Shown: positions 16,742-25,856, numbered from the stretch's first letter. The stretch: DNA of 64,000 nt from Halosegnis rubeus (GCF_009184545.1 NZ_QJOW01000001.1:62001-126000); one strand, 5' to 3'. Translations and numbers: made by a program. The notes: a model not told the origin generated them from the sequence alone.

Positions 16742-17673
16742 CGGTCCAAGCCGACCTGCTTGTCTCTCGCGCCTGCCGGGTCGCGAACCCACGGGGAGTG
16801 TTCCGCCCGGCGCGCGTCGACATCGACCTCGGGACCCTCGTCCTCGCTCTCGCAGGCGTCCGCCGGCCGGACGAACTGCTCTTGGCGGGTGCAGTAGGCC
16901 AGCCCGTCGACGCCGGCAACCGCTCGCTCCTCGACGTGCGGGCAGTCGGGGAAGGCGACGCGCCACCCCTTCCCGTAGGCGCGCTCTGCGACGCGCCGTC
17001 GATACTTCCGTTTCTCCTCGTCGGTCACCGTCCGTATCTCGGTGTGGCCCGGATGCGTCTCCAGAATCTCGATCCCCCCGCGCTTCGGGTCGAGCGGCGT
17101 CGCCTCCCGAACCGTCGTCCGGTCGCCCGTCTCGGGGTCGACGCGCCAGACGCCGACTCCCTCGGGGATGCGGTTCAGGTGTGCGCCCGTGACGTGGCTG
17201 GCGGTCGCGAGCCACACCTCATCAAACAGGGACAGCGACACATCTTTGCGCAGTTGGAGTTCCAACTCGCCCGGTCGGTCGAGGTCGGGCTTGTTCTCGA
17301 TGCCGACGAGCCCGTCGAACCACCGGTCGGGGTAGCGTGTCGTCGCCCGAACGTACTCCTGGCCGCCGCGTCGCTCCCGGGTGAGGTAACCGCAGTCGAT
17401 ACCCGCCTCGATTGCGCCGCGCGCGTAGCCCGACCCGCCGACCGTGTTCTGGGGTCGTCTCGCCGTCCCGGGACCGATGTCGGTCTCGAGGAGCCGGGGC
17501 GGAATCGTCTCGCTCGTCAGCCGGCGGCGGTCGTCGAACTCGGCTCCCGGCTCCACGACGACCGTATCTATCACGCGCGAGCCGTGGATACTGCCGGCGA
17601 GCTGGCGAGAAACGAGCTTGCCGTCGCGCTCCAGCCCGGCACAGACGGCCACCTCGAAGTCGAACTCGCGCAC
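16732..17673 (-). CDS. DUF5787 protein, function unknown
   Basis: Haloarchaeal family protein of 313 residues. The body contains VAVCAGLERDGKLVSRQLAGSIHGSRV, the block GIENKPDLDRPGELELQLRKDVSLSLFDEVWLAT and ATPLDPKRGGIEILE. The E-x-K-P-D-L pattern after a conserved Asp recalls the core of PD-(D/E)XK nuclease folds, but that is inference only. The C-terminus has Cys residues (FPDCPHVEE ... YCTRQ). The start is taken as the GTG at 17673, with a T-rich box about 26 nt before it. It overlaps the convergent MBL gene by 10 nt. Confidence 0.75.
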   Translation of the reverse strand: MREFDFEVAVCAGLERDGKLVSRQLAGSIHGSRVIDTVVVEPGAEFDDRRRLTSETIPPRLLETDIGPGTARRPQNTVGGSGYARGAIEAGIDCGYLTRERRGGQEYVRATTRYPDRWFDGLVGIENKPDLDRPGELELQLRKDVSLSLFDEVWLATASHVTGAHLNRIPEGVGVWRVDPETGDRTTVREATPLDPKRGGIEILETHPGHTEIRTVTDEEKRKYRRRVAERAYGKGWRVAFPDCPHVEERAVAGVDGLAYCTRQEQFVRPADACESEDEGPEVDVDARRAEHSPWVRDPAGARDKQVGLDRYS

Positions 17674-17738
17674 GGTCGAGGTTGGCCGCTCGCGAGCAAA
17701 AGCCCGACGGCTAAGCCCCCCGCGCTCCTCACCCCGGT

Positions 17739-17834
17739 ATGGACTGGAGTGAGTTGTTCGCCCGCGGCGAACAGTACGACGTGACAGCGCCTGACATCGA
17801 GACGCGTCTTGCCGAGCTTCGCGACGATGAGTGA
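17739..17834 (+). CDS. 31-aa microprotein preceding a PIN-domain gene
   Basis: The frame encodes MDWSELFARGEQYDVTAP followed by DIETRLAELRDDE. It overlaps the next gene by 8 nt (ATGAGTGA), so the two are probably translationally coupled. The peptide has an N-terminal aromatic helix and a second charged helix. The upstream promoter would lie in the divergent spacer with the DUF5787 gene. I do not recognise a family. Its size and position are those of an antitoxin-like or regulatory partner. Confidence 0.55.
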   Translation: MDWSELFARGEQYDVTAPDIETRLAELRDDE

Positions 17835-18297
17835 CGAACCGGACCTGACGCGCATCGTCGTCGACGCTGACGTGCTCGCGGCCGACCTGCTCGTCGGCGG
17901 CCACGCTCGGCTGGTCCTCGACAGGATTCGAAGCCACTCGTGGCTCACGCTCGTCGTCTCCGAACCGCTGCTCGATGACACCGAGCGGCTCGTCGCCGGC
18001 CTCGCGGACGCCGACCTCGCGGCCGACCACCGGTCGAAACTCGAATCGCTCGCCGAGGTGGTCGACCATCCCGAGGGCGACCACCCCGGACTGGCGGCAG
18101 CCTACCGCGGCAACGCGGCGCACCTCGTCACCTTCGACGACAATCTGACGAGCGTCGAGGCCGGGGCGGTGTTGAAACAACACGTCACCGTGAGCATCCG
18201 CCCGCCGAGCGCGTTCGCCCGGCTGTTCGACCCCGAAGTCCTGTGGCCGGAAGTCGGCGAGGGAGAGTACCCCGGCCCGGACCGCGAGCTACAGTGA
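17827..18297 (+). CDS. PIN-domain-like protein (haloarchaeal, DUF7384-like)
   Basis: This 156-residue protein begins RIVVDADVLAADLLVGG, with the acidic residues expected at the first PIN active-site position. It continues SEPLLDDTERLV and has LVTFDDNLTS, equivalent to the third acidic site. PIN folds are Mg2+-dependent RNA nucleases, often toxins or RNA-processing enzymes. The C-terminal tail (PPSAFARLFDPEVLWP) is not part of the PIN core. The start overlaps the 31-aa microprotein. The 3' end overlaps the convergent acetyltransferase gene by 9 nt. Confidence 0.7.
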   Translation: MSDEPDLTRIVVDADVLAADLLVGGHARLVLDRIRSHSWLTLVVSEPLLDDTERLVAGLADADLAADHRSKLESLAEVVDHPEGDHPGLAAAYRGNAAHLVTFDDNLTSVEAGAVLKQHVTVSIRPPSAFARLFDPEVLWPEVGEGEYPGPDRELQ

Positions 18298-18744
18298 TTT
18301 CTCCATCCTGACGACCTCGATGCCGCCGGGACTCGCCTCGGCCGCGTCCGCCTCGTAGCAGGCGGTCTCGTAGAAGCCGACAGCGTTTAACGACGACTGC
18401 AGAGATAGTGACTCGACTCCCCGGCCGCGTGCGTATCCCTCTACGTGTGCGAGCAGTGCGGTCCCGACGCCGCGGCGTTCACAGTCGGGGTGAACGTACA
18501 CCGCTCGAACCTCGCCGGCGTCGGGAACGACCTCGCTGAAGCCGCAGACGCGGTCGGTGACGGCGACGACGAAGTGACTCGCCGGGTCGTCGACCGGGTA
18601 GTCGTCGGGACCTCGTTCGCCGCGTTTCGCCCACGCCGCGGTCGTCGACTCGTCGTACGCGCGCCGGCCACCGGCTTCGGCCGCGGCGGTGTGGAGTTCG
18701 GCGACCGCCGACAGCTCTGTCGGGGTCGGTGGACGCACCTGCAT
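18289..18744 (-). CDS. GNAT-family N-acetyltransferase
   Basis: This 151-residue acetyl-CoA-dependent acyltransferase has the acetyl-CoA-binding motif A in VRAVYVHPDCERRGVGTALLAHVEGYA (R-x-x-G-x-G/A form, about 79-105) and motif B in SLNAVGFYETACYE. The substrate, which could be a protein N-terminus, an amine or an antibiotic-like compound, is not indicated. It lies downstream of the XTP pyrophosphatase gene in the same direction, 56 nt away, and may be co-transcribed. Confidence 0.85.
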   Translation of the reverse strand: MQVRPPTPTELSAVAELHTAAAEAGGRRAYDESTTAAWAKRGERGPDDYPVDDPASHFVVAVTDRVCGFSEVVPDAGEVRAVYVHPDCERRGVGTALLAHVEGYARGRGVESLSLQSSLNAVGFYETACYEADAAEASPGGIEVVRMEKSL

Positions 18745-18800
18745 ACCCGGTGTTTGGCTGCCGAGCGCAAAGATACCCCGAACGCGCAGATACGACTGCG

Positions 18801-19448
18801 TTACCGGTCGGCGTACCAGTCGGCGAACGTCGCGAGCGCGCGCCCGCGGTGTGAGATGGCGTTCTTCTGGTCGGCGGCCATCTCCGCGAACGTCTGGCCG
18901 TCGTGTTCGAAGATGGGGTCGTAGCCGAAGCCGTCGTCGCCCCGCGGCTCGACGATACGCCCCGGAACCGAACCGACGAACAGCTTGACCGGAAGCTCAC
19001 CCTCCGCGACGGTGTCGTCGGTCGCGGCGCGGTCGCGGTCGTCGGCGGAGAGGTCCTGTCCGCGGCGCTCGCCCCGGTCGACTGGCTCCGGCGTCGCGGC
19101 GAACGGCTCGCCGTCGCAGTAGGCGAGCACGCACCGGAACGCCGCCCGCGTCGCGCCCGCGTCGCGGGCGATTTCGCCGACACGCTCGACGCCGAGCGTG
19201 TGCTCGACGTACGCCGAGTACGGTCCCGGGAAGCCGTCGAGTCCCTCGATGAACAATCCGGCGTCGTCCACGATGACCGGCTCGCCGGCCACGCGATACG
19301 CCTCTCGTGCACCGGCCGCGGCGATGGGTTCGAGTTCGTCGGCCTGCGGCTCGGCGTAGTCGTAATCGAGTTGGGTCACGTCGTCGTCGAGATACGACAG
19401 CGCTTCCCGGGTCTTCCCCTCGTTCGTCGTGACGTAGCGGAGGCTCAC
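18801..19448 (-). CDS. XTP/dITP pyrophosphatase (RdgB/HAM1 family)
   Basis: House-cleaning enzyme hydrolysing deaminated purine nucleoside triphosphates (XTP, dITP) to monophosphates. The 215-residue protein shows the N-terminal TTNEGKTREA nucleotide loop, IVDDAGLFIEGLDGFPGPYS and the C-terminal GFGYDPIF and NAISHRGRAL signatures. Between about residues 112 and 150 it has an acidic, Arg-rich insertion (EPVDRGERRGQDLSADDRD) beyond the core of bacterial homologues. It is probably part of the long minus-strand cluster that begins with eIF2-gamma. Confidence 0.93.
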   Translation of the reverse strand: MSLRYVTTNEGKTREALSYLDDDVTQLDYDYAEPQADELEPIAAAGAREAYRVAGEPVIVDDAGLFIEGLDGFPGPYSAYVEHTLGVERVGEIARDAGATRAAFRCVLAYCDGEPFAATPEPVDRGERRGQDLSADDRDRAATDDTVAEGELPVKLFVGSVPGRIVEPRGDDGFGYDPIFEHDGQTFAEMAADQKNAISHRGRALATFADWYADR

Positions 19449-19491
19449 GAGCGTACTGCGGCCGAAGTCAGTAAAGTCGCGTCGAACTCCG

Positions 19492-19758
19492 TTACTCGTC
19501 GACCAGCACTTCGACCGGCTCGTCGTCGGTCTCGTCGCTCCCGCCGCGCTCCTGTTGGTAAAACAGCGCGCCGATGAGACCGACGACGAGCCATGACCGC
19601 CAGTTGGCCAGATTCAGCGTGTAGCCGACGCCGAACGGCTTCTCGACGAGTATTCCCTCGCCCGGCTGCCAGTAGGCCGACAGCATCCGGCCGAGCGACG
19701 GTCGCTCGAAGTTGTACGGGATTCCAAGCAGTTCGCCCGACTCAGGTGTGTCGCTCAT
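19492..19758 (-). CDS. DUF5808 small membrane protein
   Basis: This 88-residue protein starts at the ATG at 19758. It contains the DUF5808 block (GIPYNFERPSLGRMLSAYWQ, then KPFGVGYTLNLANW) followed by a hydrophobic helix (SWLVVGLIGALFY) and an acidic tail. DUF5808 occurs in archaea and Firmicutes membrane proteins, and its role is unknown. It sits between kae1-bud32 and the XTP pyrophosphatase gene on the same strand. Confidence 0.8.
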   Translation of the reverse strand: MSDTPESGELLGIPYNFERPSLGRMLSAYWQPGEGILVEKPFGVGYTLNLANWRSWLVVGLIGALFYQQERGGSDETDDEPVEVLVDE

Positions 19759-19797
19759 ATGCGGAGTTCGACGCGCCGACAAAAGGAGTTACCGGTC

Positions 19798-21390
19798 TCA
19801 CTGGTAGCGGCCGCGTCCTTCCACCTCGCGGAGCTGCGCGATGACCTCGGCGTCGCCGCGCGACTCGTATCCGGCCTCGAAGGCCTCGGTCAGCCGGTCG
19901 GCGTCGTCGCTCGTCCCGGCGAGTGACCCCTCGAAGACGTGGAGGTCCATCGCGTAGTCCTCGACGTGTTCGGTGTGGTAGCCGAGACCGAAGTCGATGA
20001 GGAACACGCGGTCGTCGCCGACCCGCGCGTTCCGCGGCGTCGGGTCGCCGTGGACGAAGCCCGCACCGTGACACGCGGCGAGGTGTCGACCTACGGCCCG
20101 CACGTTTGACTCGGTCAGCGCCTCGCGCAAATCCCGGTCGCCGACGCGCTCGAATCGGAGCACGCAATCGGTGTCGTCCACGTCGAAGACGACGGGCGTC
20201 GGGACGCCCTCCCGGCGCGCGAGACTCGTCAGCCGGGCCTCCTGTCGGGTTCGCTCGCTCCGGAGCCGCTCGTCCAGCGTCGGGTGGCGGTACGCCTTGC
20301 CGACGCGTTCTTTCCTGACGCGCTCGCCCATCGTGACGACCGCCTCTGCGCCGCGAATCTCGTTCGCCTGCGGGCGCGTGACGGACACGTCGCCGCCGGC
20401 GTCCCACGTCACGTCCACCTGGTTCGGGCGGAAGTCGGAGTCGATGGCCGACGCCGAGACGGGAATCGTGTCGCCGGCCTCGTACATCCGCGCGCCGAGG
20501 ACGGCAATCATCCCGGCGTTGTCACGCAGGAATCGAGGTTCCGGCGCGTGGAACTTTGCACCCCGCGTCTCACACATCGTCGCGAGCATCTCACGCAGCC
20601 GGGCGTTCTGGCCGACTCCCCCGCCCAAGACGAGTTCCTCTGCGCCGGTCAGCGACAGCGCCCGCTCGGAGACCTCCGTCAACATCGCGAACATCGTCTC
20701 TTGGAGCGAGAAACACACGTCTTCGACCGGCACGCCGTCGTCGACGGCCTGCTTTGCCGCGCTCATGATTCCGGAAAACGAGAAGTCCATCCCCTTTACG
20801 ACGTACGGGAGCGGGACGTACTCGCCCGACGCGGCTCTCTGTTCCACCTTCGGCCCGCCCGGATGCGACCAGCCGAGATGGCGCGTGAACTTGTCGATTG
20901 CGTTGCCGACGCCGGTGTCCATCGTCTCCCCGAGGATGCGGTAGCGGCCGCCCCGGTAGCCGAGCAGGTGGGCGTTCGCGCCGCTGGCGTTCAGACAGAC
21001 GGGCGACCGGAAGCCGGACCCATGGCGGCCGATTTCGAGATGTGCGACCATGTGGTTCACGCCGACGAGCGGCACGTCGAGCGCGAGCGAGAGCGCCCGC
21101 GCCGCGGTCGCGACGATACGGAGACACGGACCGAGTCCCGGTCCCCGCGAGAAGGCGACGGCATCGATTGCAGGCTCACCGTCGCCCGCCATCCGCTCGG
21201 CCCGCTGGCGTGCCGCCCGGACGACGCGAGGAATTGTCTCGCGCATGTGTTCGGCGGCCTCGCGCGGGTGGATACCGCCGCTATCGGGTTCGTAGGCGTC
21301 GGACTCGATGACGGTCTCGTCGGTCGCGGTGTCGTGGACGGCGGCGCTTGCACACCACGCGGTTCCTTCGATACCGAGGACGCGGCTCAC
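19798..21390 (-). CDS. kae1-bud32: Kae1-Bud32 fusion (tRNA t6A synthase catalytic subunit and KEOPS kinase)
   Basis: KEOPS component that transfers the threonylcarbamoyl group to A37 of ANN-decoding tRNAs. Residues 1 to about 325 are Kae1 (ASKHA fold), with iron ligands His113 and His117 (NHMVAHLEIGR) and the C-terminal DNAGMIAVLG motif. Residues about 345-530 are the small Bud32 kinase/ATPase with HGDPTPRNARV (catalytic loop) and DFGLGYHTEHVED (metal-binding Asp). Fusion of the two is common in Euryarchaeota. The gene closes the conserved operon beginning at eIF2-gamma. Confidence 0.96.
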   Translation of the reverse strand: MSRVLGIEGTAWCASAAVHDTATDETVIESDAYEPDSGGIHPREAAEHMRETIPRVVRAARQRAERMAGDGEPAIDAVAFSRGPGLGPCLRIVATAARALSLALDVPLVGVNHMVAHLEIGRHGSGFRSPVCLNASGANAHLLGYRGGRYRILGETMDTGVGNAIDKFTRHLGWSHPGGPKVEQRAASGEYVPLPYVVKGMDFSFSGIMSAAKQAVDDGVPVEDVCFSLQETMFAMLTEVSERALSLTGAEELVLGGGVGQNARLREMLATMCETRGAKFHAPEPRFLRDNAGMIAVLGARMYEAGDTIPVSASAIDSDFRPNQVDVTWDAGGDVSVTRPQANEIRGAEAVVTMGERVRKERVGKAYRHPTLDERLRSERTRQEARLTSLARREGVPTPVVFDVDDTDCVLRFERVGDRDLREALTESNVRAVGRHLAACHGAGFVHGDPTPRNARVGDDRVFLIDFGLGYHTEHVEDYAMDLHVFEGSLAGTSDDADRLTEAFEAGYESRGDAEVIAQLREVEGRGRYQ

Positions 21391-21453
21391 GCTCTCCCCG
21401 CCCGCGGACGCAAACGAGAGGAAAACGAAACGTCGGTCATGCCCGGACGGGCG

Positions 21454-21594
21454 TTACTCGTCGGTGTACTCGGTGTAGCCGCACTTCCCACAGTGGAGCC
21501 GGTCGCCGTGGTCACCAAGGAAGGTGTCACCACACCGCGGACACTGCTGTTTGTCCGTGGTGCCGTCGTCGTTATAGTACTCGTGGCGGGCCAT
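21454..21594 (-). CDS. rps27ae: 30S ribosomal protein S27ae
   Basis: This 46-residue small-subunit protein is essentially one zinc ribbon, C18-x2-C21 and C35-x2-C38 (CPRCG ... CGKCG), ending YTEYTDE. Unlike in eukaryotes there is no ubiquitin fusion. The ATG at 21594 overlaps the rps24e stop codon (TAATG), as is usual for this archaeal gene pair. It is too short for length-limited gene calling. Confidence 0.95.
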   Translation of the reverse strand: MARHEYYNDDGTTDKQQCPRCGDTFLGDHGDRLHCGKCGYTEYTDE

Positions 21595-21905
21595 TATGCC
21601 TCAGCCTCCTCCGTCTCTTCCTCCTCGTCTTCGATTTTGTTGCGGTCGAGCATGTACTCCTGTTCAACCTCGGTGGCGACCTCCGCGTTGTCGTACACCT
21701 TCGCGTAGCCGACGGTCGTCCGCATCCCATATTTGGTGTCGAGATTGTGGATGACGACCTCGTCGGCGTCCTTGTTGAGCGTGGCGGCGAGCGAGTCACG
21801 CACGGAGAGCCGCGACGGGCTTGCCTCCTCGTGAGTCACCTCGAACCGCACGTCCGTCCGGTGCAACATGGGGTTCTCGTCTTCGGAGATAACGTCGATT
21901 TCCAT
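21594..21905 (-). CDS. rps24e: 30S ribosomal protein S24e
   Basis: This 103-residue small-subunit protein starts [19 protein letters not shown]. The core [32 protein letters not shown] is diagnostic. An acidic tail follows ([12 protein letters not shown]), as is common in halophiles. A 55-nt gap with a TTTTACG box separates it from the DUF359 gene, so the S24e-S27ae pair may have its own promoter in addition to operon read-through. Confidence 0.96.
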   Translation of the reverse strand: MEIDVISEDENPMLHRTDVRFEVTHEEASPSRLSVRDSLAATLNKDADEVVIHNLDTKYGMRTTVGYAKVYDNAEVATEVEQEYMLDRNKIEDEEEETEEAEA

Positions 21906-21960
21906 GGTTCGTTGCCCGTATATCCCGCCGAAATGCGTAAAAGGATTTCGAGTCGCCGAC

Positions 21961-22491
21961 TCAGACGCCCAGAATCTCGTACGCTCGCTCGTGGTTTCCG
22001 ACGAACGAGTCGAGAAGCTCCCGTACCTGCTCGCGTAGCTCCGGTGTCACCGTCGCCAGCACCATCCCCTGGTCTGGCTGGCCGTAGACGACGCTCGCCC
22101 CGTCGGGCAAAACGAGCACCGCTGGCAGGGCAGCGAGGTCCTCCTCGCCGAGCACCTCCACCAGCGTTGAGCCGCCACGCTCCGCGACGAGCGCCTCCAG
22201 TATCGCCGCCGACAGCGCGCCGGCGGGCGATTCGAGTTCGATGCGCTCGCCGAAGCCGGTCGTCGCCTCTCGTACCGACTCCCGGACGCGTTCGCGCTTC
22301 GTCTTCCCGTCAACGAGCGCGAGCGCCGGGTAGTAGCCCGCCTCCAGCAGGTGGTAGGTGACGATATCGCCGACCGCGACGACCGGTTCGCCGGCCGCCG
22401 CAAGCAGTTCGTCGGCGTCCTGATAGATTGGACCCAGCGGGTCTTTGAGTTCGCTGCGAAGGTCGGCCGGCAGTTCGAGGAGGACGCCCAT
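21961..22491 (-). CDS. GTP-dependent dephospho-CoA kinase (DUF359)
   Basis: Final step of archaeal coenzyme A synthesis: phosphorylation of dephospho-CoA at the ribose 3'-OH using GTP. The 176-residue DUF359 protein has the pattern PADLRSELKDPLGPIY, VAVGDIVTYHLLEAG, ALVDGKTKRERV and the late segment VVYGQPDQGMVLATVTPE. The start ATG at 22491 overlaps the spt4 stop (TAATG). The DUF359-Spt4 neighbourhood is conserved in archaea, which supports both the start and the identity. Confidence 0.9.
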   Translation of the reverse strand: MGVLLELPADLRSELKDPLGPIYQDADELLAAAGEPVVAVGDIVTYHLLEAGYYPALALVDGKTKRERVRESVREATTGFGERIELESPAGALSAAILEALVAERGGSTLVEVLGEEDLAALPAVLVLPDGASVVYGQPDQGMVLATVTPELREQVRELLDSFVGNHERAYEILGV

Positions 22492-22688
22492 TACCGGACT
22501 TTCAGTGCGTACTTGCCCGGCTCGGTAATCTCCATCTCGGTCGCAATCTGTGACTCCTCCGGGTGGGTGATGACGACGTAGCCCGCCCAGTCTTCCGTCA
22601 AGGAGTTCGAGCCACAGGCCGGACACTGCTCGCCGTCCTCGACATCGAGCACGCGGTGGCAGTCACGACAGACGAGTCGTTGGGCCAT
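22491..22688 (-). CDS. spt4: Transcription elongation factor Spt4 (RpoE'')
   Basis: This 65-residue zinc-ribbon partner of Spt5 forms the processivity clamp on RNA polymerase. Cysteines lie in CRDCHRVL and CPACGSNSL, followed by DWAGYVVITHPEESQIA, which closes the Spt4 fold. It is immediately next to rpoE1, with the rpoE1 stop touching its ATG, the usual archaeal order. Confidence 0.95.
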   Translation of the reverse strand: MAQRLVCRDCHRVLDVEDGEQCPACGSNSLTEDWAGYVVITHPEESQIATEMEITEPGKYALKVR

Positions 22689-23270
22689 CTAGTTGCCTCC
22701 ACTCGCCCGCTCTTTGCGGTTCTCCTCGAGCCACCCGTGTTTGCCGAGCCCGACCTGCTTTGCGGTCAGGCCGATCTTCGAGTCGCGGGGATTGCGCTCG
22801 TCGATACTCTTCGTGACGATGCGCGTCCGAACCGCGTCGCCGACGCCGAGAAGCCGCCCGGAGTCGCGGGAGGCGAGCTGTTCGTTCTCGCCGTCGAAGG
22901 CGAGATACTCGTCGGAGATCTGTGAGACGTGGAGCAGTCCGTCGACCGGACCGATGCCGACGAACGCGCCGAAGTTGACCGCCTCGACGACCTCACCGTC
23001 GACGACCTCCTGCATCTGCGGGTCGTAGGTGATGGCCTCGAAGGTGGCCTCGTAGTAGACGCTTGGCTGGTTTGGGACGACCGCGCCGGTCCCGATGTTC
23101 GTCACGTTCGTGACGGTGACGACGGAGCCGACCTGCTCGTCCATCTTCCCCTCCAGCTTCTGCTGGAGCAGCTGTTTGATTAGTTCCGACGGTACGTCCG
23201 GGGAGGTGCGGTCCGGTAGAAACTCCGGGGGCACCTCCACCGTATCCTTGAGTGTGACCTTCTTGTACAT
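22689..23270 (-). CDS. rpoE1: RNA polymerase subunit Rpo7 (E')
   Basis: Stalk subunit of archaeal RNA polymerase that binds Rpo4 and contacts nascent RNA. The 193-residue protein has the N-terminal tip domain (MYKKVTLKDTVEVPPEFL) and a C-terminal S1/OB domain from about 80 (VVDGEVVEAVNFGAFVGIGPVDGLLHVSQI). A short acidic/Gly tail is added after GLGKHGWLE. It shares a 1-nt overlap with the upstream PIN gene. Confidence 0.97.
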   Translation of the reverse strand: MYKKVTLKDTVEVPPEFLPDRTSPDVPSELIKQLLQQKLEGKMDEQVGSVVTVTNVTNIGTGAVVPNQPSVYYEATFEAITYDPQMQEVVDGEVVEAVNFGAFVGIGPVDGLLHVSQISDEYLAFDGENEQLASRDSGRLLGVGDAVRTRIVTKSIDERNPRDSKIGLTAKQVGLGKHGWLEENRKERASGGN

Positions 23271-23638
23271 TAGTTCGTTATCGCGAGTTTATGCTCCCCG
23301 CGTAAACAGATTACGGGAACGCCAGCGTCCGCGAGCCGCTGTCGCAGTGGTTTGTCGTTCGTTACGGCGTATGCACACTCTTCTCCGAGTGCCAGCACCG
23401 CATCGTCAGCGTACGACTCGTCGGTAGCCACGACGGTACACCGGTCGACGAGGTCACGGCCGACGGAGGCGGCGACCCCCTCCTGTCCGTTCCCCTCGGC
23501 CAGCTTGTCGAGTTCCGCGACGACCGTCTCCGGGACGACCAGCTCGTAGTCGTCGAGCAGCCGGTCCAGCTCGTCGAACAGTCGCACGTCACACTCGACG
23601 GGCATCATCAGCGCGTTCGTGTCTACCGCGACCCGCAT
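23270..23638 (-). CDS. PIN-domain nuclease of the eIF2-gamma/RpoE operon
   Basis: This 122-residue PIN protein has acidic sites at D6 (VAVDTNALMMP), Glu in ETVVAELDKLAEG, Asp in YADDAVLAL and Asp in VTNDKPLRQRL. It resembles Fcf1/Utp24-like archaeal PIN proteins thought to act in rRNA processing. The position between eIF2-gamma and Rpo7 is conserved widely in Euryarchaeota. It overlaps both neighbours by 1 nt, so it is tightly co-translated. Confidence 0.88.
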   Translation of the reverse strand: MRVAVDTNALMMPVECDVRLFDELDRLLDDYELVVPETVVAELDKLAEGNGQEGVAASVGRDLVDRCTVVATDESYADDAVLALGEECAYAVTNDKPLRQRLADAGVPVICLRGEHKLAITN

Positions 23639-24849
23639 TATTCGAGCGTCCCGACGCCGATGAGTCGCCAGCGCGCGCCGACTCGGCGACTGATCGCAAT
23701 CTTCGCGCCCGCCTCGGCACAGACGGGTCGCTGGAGCGTGACCTCGGCCTCCTCGTCGCGCGCGGAGGTGACCGAACCGACCGTCGTGGCCGTCCCGACC
23801 GTCAACATCAGCGGCTCGTTCGTCGAGATCGGCTCGATCTCGTCGTCGTCGCTCACCACGCGGTCCAACAGCTCCACGTCCATCGTGAAGCTATCGTGGA
23901 CCGGCGGCAGCGAGTCGCCCGGCCCGGCCACCTGCCCGGCCAACCCGTCGCCCTTCGTCAGCGACGGGTCGAGTCCCGTGCCGACGCCGATGAGTCCACC
24001 GGGCGTGGCGGAGTCGACGGTCGACCCACCCGCCTGCAGCGAGCGGACCGTCGTCGCGACCGGGTCGTAGTCGCCGTCGTCCTCGCGGCCGGGGCGAATC
24101 TCGATGTCCGTGTCCACGTCGAGGGTCCCCTGCGTGAGCGAGCCACCGATGACGCCACCGGTGAGCGTGTCGAATGTCGTCCCCGGACGGTTGATGTCGA
24201 AGGAGCGAGCGACGAGCAGCCGCGGGTCCGCCTCGGGGTCGCGTTCCGGCGTCGGAATCGTCTCCTCGATGGCGTCGATGAGCACGTCGATATTGATCTC
24301 CTGTTCTGCGGAAATCGGGACGACCGGCGCGTCCTCGGCGACGGTGCCCTCGACGAACTCCTGGATCTGCTCGTAGTTCTCGCGGGCCTGCCCGCTGTCC
24401 ACGAGGTCAATCTTGTTCTGTGCGATGACGACGTTCTCGATACCGATGATATCGAGTGCCATCAGGTGCTCTTCCGTCTGTGCCTGTGGCACGTCCTCGT
24501 TTGCCCCCACGACGAGGACGGCCCCGTCCATGATCGAGGCCCCAGAGAGCATCGTCGCCATCAGCGTCTCGTGGCCGGGCGCGTCCACGAAGGAGACAGT
24601 GCGGACGTGCTCGGTCTCGACGCCGTCCACCTCGTTCGCGACGGTGTAGCAGTCGGGGGCGTCGACGTCCGGCCGTCGCCGGAACGTCGAGTCCGCGTAG
24701 CCGAGCCGGATGGAGATTCCGCGCTTCATCTCCTCGGAGTGCTGGTCGGTCCACTCGCCCGAAAGCGCCTGCACGAGCGTCGTCTTCCCGTGGTCGACGT
24801 GACCCACCAGTCCGATGTTCACCTCCGGTTGTTGATGATTTGCAGTCAT
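23638..24849 (-). CDS. eif2g: Translation initiation factor 2 subunit gamma
   Basis: GTPase that carries initiator Met-tRNA to the small subunit. The 403-residue protein has G1 GHVDHGKT (16-23), switch II DAPGH, G4 NKID and domains II/III (for example [27 protein letters not shown]). The zinc knuckle seen in many archaeal homologues before DAPGH is reduced to a single Cys (DAPDCYTV). The ATG at 24849 starts directly at the G domain. The longer upstream frame has no homology. It is the first gene of an eight-gene operon, behind a TATA box at 24883-24888. Confidence 0.96.
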   Translation of the reverse strand: MTANHQQPEVNIGLVGHVDHGKTTLVQALSGEWTDQHSEEMKRGISIRLGYADSTFRRRPDVDAPDCYTVANEVDGVETEHVRTVSFVDAPGHETLMATMLSGASIMDGAVLVVGANEDVPQAQTEEHLMALDIIGIENVVIAQNKIDLVDSGQARENYEQIQEFVEGTVAEDAPVVPISAEQEINIDVLIDAIEETIPTPERDPEADPRLLVARSFDINRPGTTFDTLTGGVIGGSLTQGTLDVDTDIEIRPGREDDGDYDPVATTVRSLQAGGSTVDSATPGGLIGVGTGLDPSLTKGDGLAGQVAGPGDSLPPVHDSFTMDVELLDRVVSDDDEIEPISTNEPLMLTVGTATTVGSVTSARDEEAEVTLQRPVCAEAGAKIAISRRVGARWRLIGVGTLE

Positions 24850-24882
24850 TGCGTAATTGTGTAGATTTGGCTCCGTGCGACT

Positions 24883-24888
24883 GATAAA
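24883..24888 (-). promoter_or_regulatory. TATA box of the eIF2-gamma operon
   Basis: The minus strand reads CTTTATC about 35 nt before the ATG at 24849, giving a predicted leader of about 10 nt. This would be the main promoter for the translation/transcription operon down to kae1-bud32. Confidence 0.5.
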
Positions 24889-24956
24889 GCTACCGTGTCG
24901 CAGAAAGCACCCGTGACGCAGCGAACGGTTTAGTGGCTCTCTCCCGAAGCAGACGT

Positions 24957-25856
24957 ATGAGTGACGCCCCACCGAGCGACACCGAGTCGCTACTCGCCTG
25001 CGAGGAGTGTCTCGCCCCCTCCGAGGCCTTTGCCGTCGTCGGCAACGAGACGCGCCTCTCCATCCTCGAAGCCCTCTGGACGCTCGACCGCCCCGCCGCC
25101 TTCTCCGACATTCGCCGCGAGGTCGGGATGTCAGACTCCGCACAGTTCAACTACCATCTCTCGAAGCTCCGCGGCCAGTTCATCCACAAGACCGACGACG
25201 GCTACGAGTTCCGCGCCGCCGGTCGGTCGGTCATCGCCGCCGTGCTCTCGGGCACGCTGAATCAGGACCCCTCGCTGGAGCCGTTCACCGTCGCCGGCTC
25301 CTGTCTCTCGTGTGATGGCCCGCTCGAAGCCGTCTACGAGGACGAACGCATCGAGATTCGGTGTCGTGACTGCGAGCGCAGCCACGGCGGCTACGCCTTC
25401 CCGCCCGGCGGTATCGAGGACCGCACCCGCGAGGAGCTGATGGCAGCGTTCAATCAGCGCGCCCGCCATCTCTCGTGTCTCTCCGCCGACGGCGTCTGTC
25501 CCGACTGCTCCGGGCGCATGGAGACGCATCTGGCCGACGTACGCGATACGGACGACCCCGAGCGCGTGCGCGTCGAACACGAGTGCCAGCGGTGTCACCA
25601 CTCCATCCGGTCGTCGGTCGGACTCGTGCTCTTAGACGACGCCCGTATCGTCTCCTTCTATCAGGACCACGATATCGACCTGAACAGCGTCCCCTTCTGG
25701 ACGCTCGACTGGTGCGTCTCCGACCGCCACACGACCGTCGAGCGGAGCAGTGACCCGTGGCGGCTCACTCTCTCGATCCCCCTCGACGACGAACAGCTCG
25801 TCTTAGACCTCGACGGTGACCTCTCCGTGCTCGCCGCCGAGCGCCGCCCCGTCTGA
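24957..25856 (+). CDS. ArsR-like winged-helix regulator with C-terminal zinc-binding domain
   Basis: This 299-residue protein has an N-terminal winged helix at about 20-95 ([43 protein letters not shown]), the ArsR/HTH pattern common in haloarchaea. A domain with paired Cys motifs follows ([34 protein letters not shown]), probably two zinc ribbons, then a beta-rich C-terminus. It probably represses or activates nearby genes, but the target is unknown. It is divergent from the eIF2-gamma operon with a 107-nt spacer. Confidence 0.83.
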   Translation: MSDAPPSDTESLLACEECLAPSEAFAVVGNETRLSILEALWTLDRPAAFSDIRREVGMSDSAQFNYHLSKLRGQFIHKTDDGYEFRAAGRSVIAAVLSGTLNQDPSLEPFTVAGSCLSCDGPLEAVYEDERIEIRCRDCERSHGGYAFPPGGIEDRTREELMAAFNQRARHLSCLSADGVCPDCSGRMETHLADVRDTDDPERVRVEHECQRCHHSIRSSVGLVLLDDARIVSFYQDHDIDLNSVPFWTLDWCVSDRHTTVERSSDPWRLTLSIPLDDEQLVLDLDGDLSVLAAERRPV

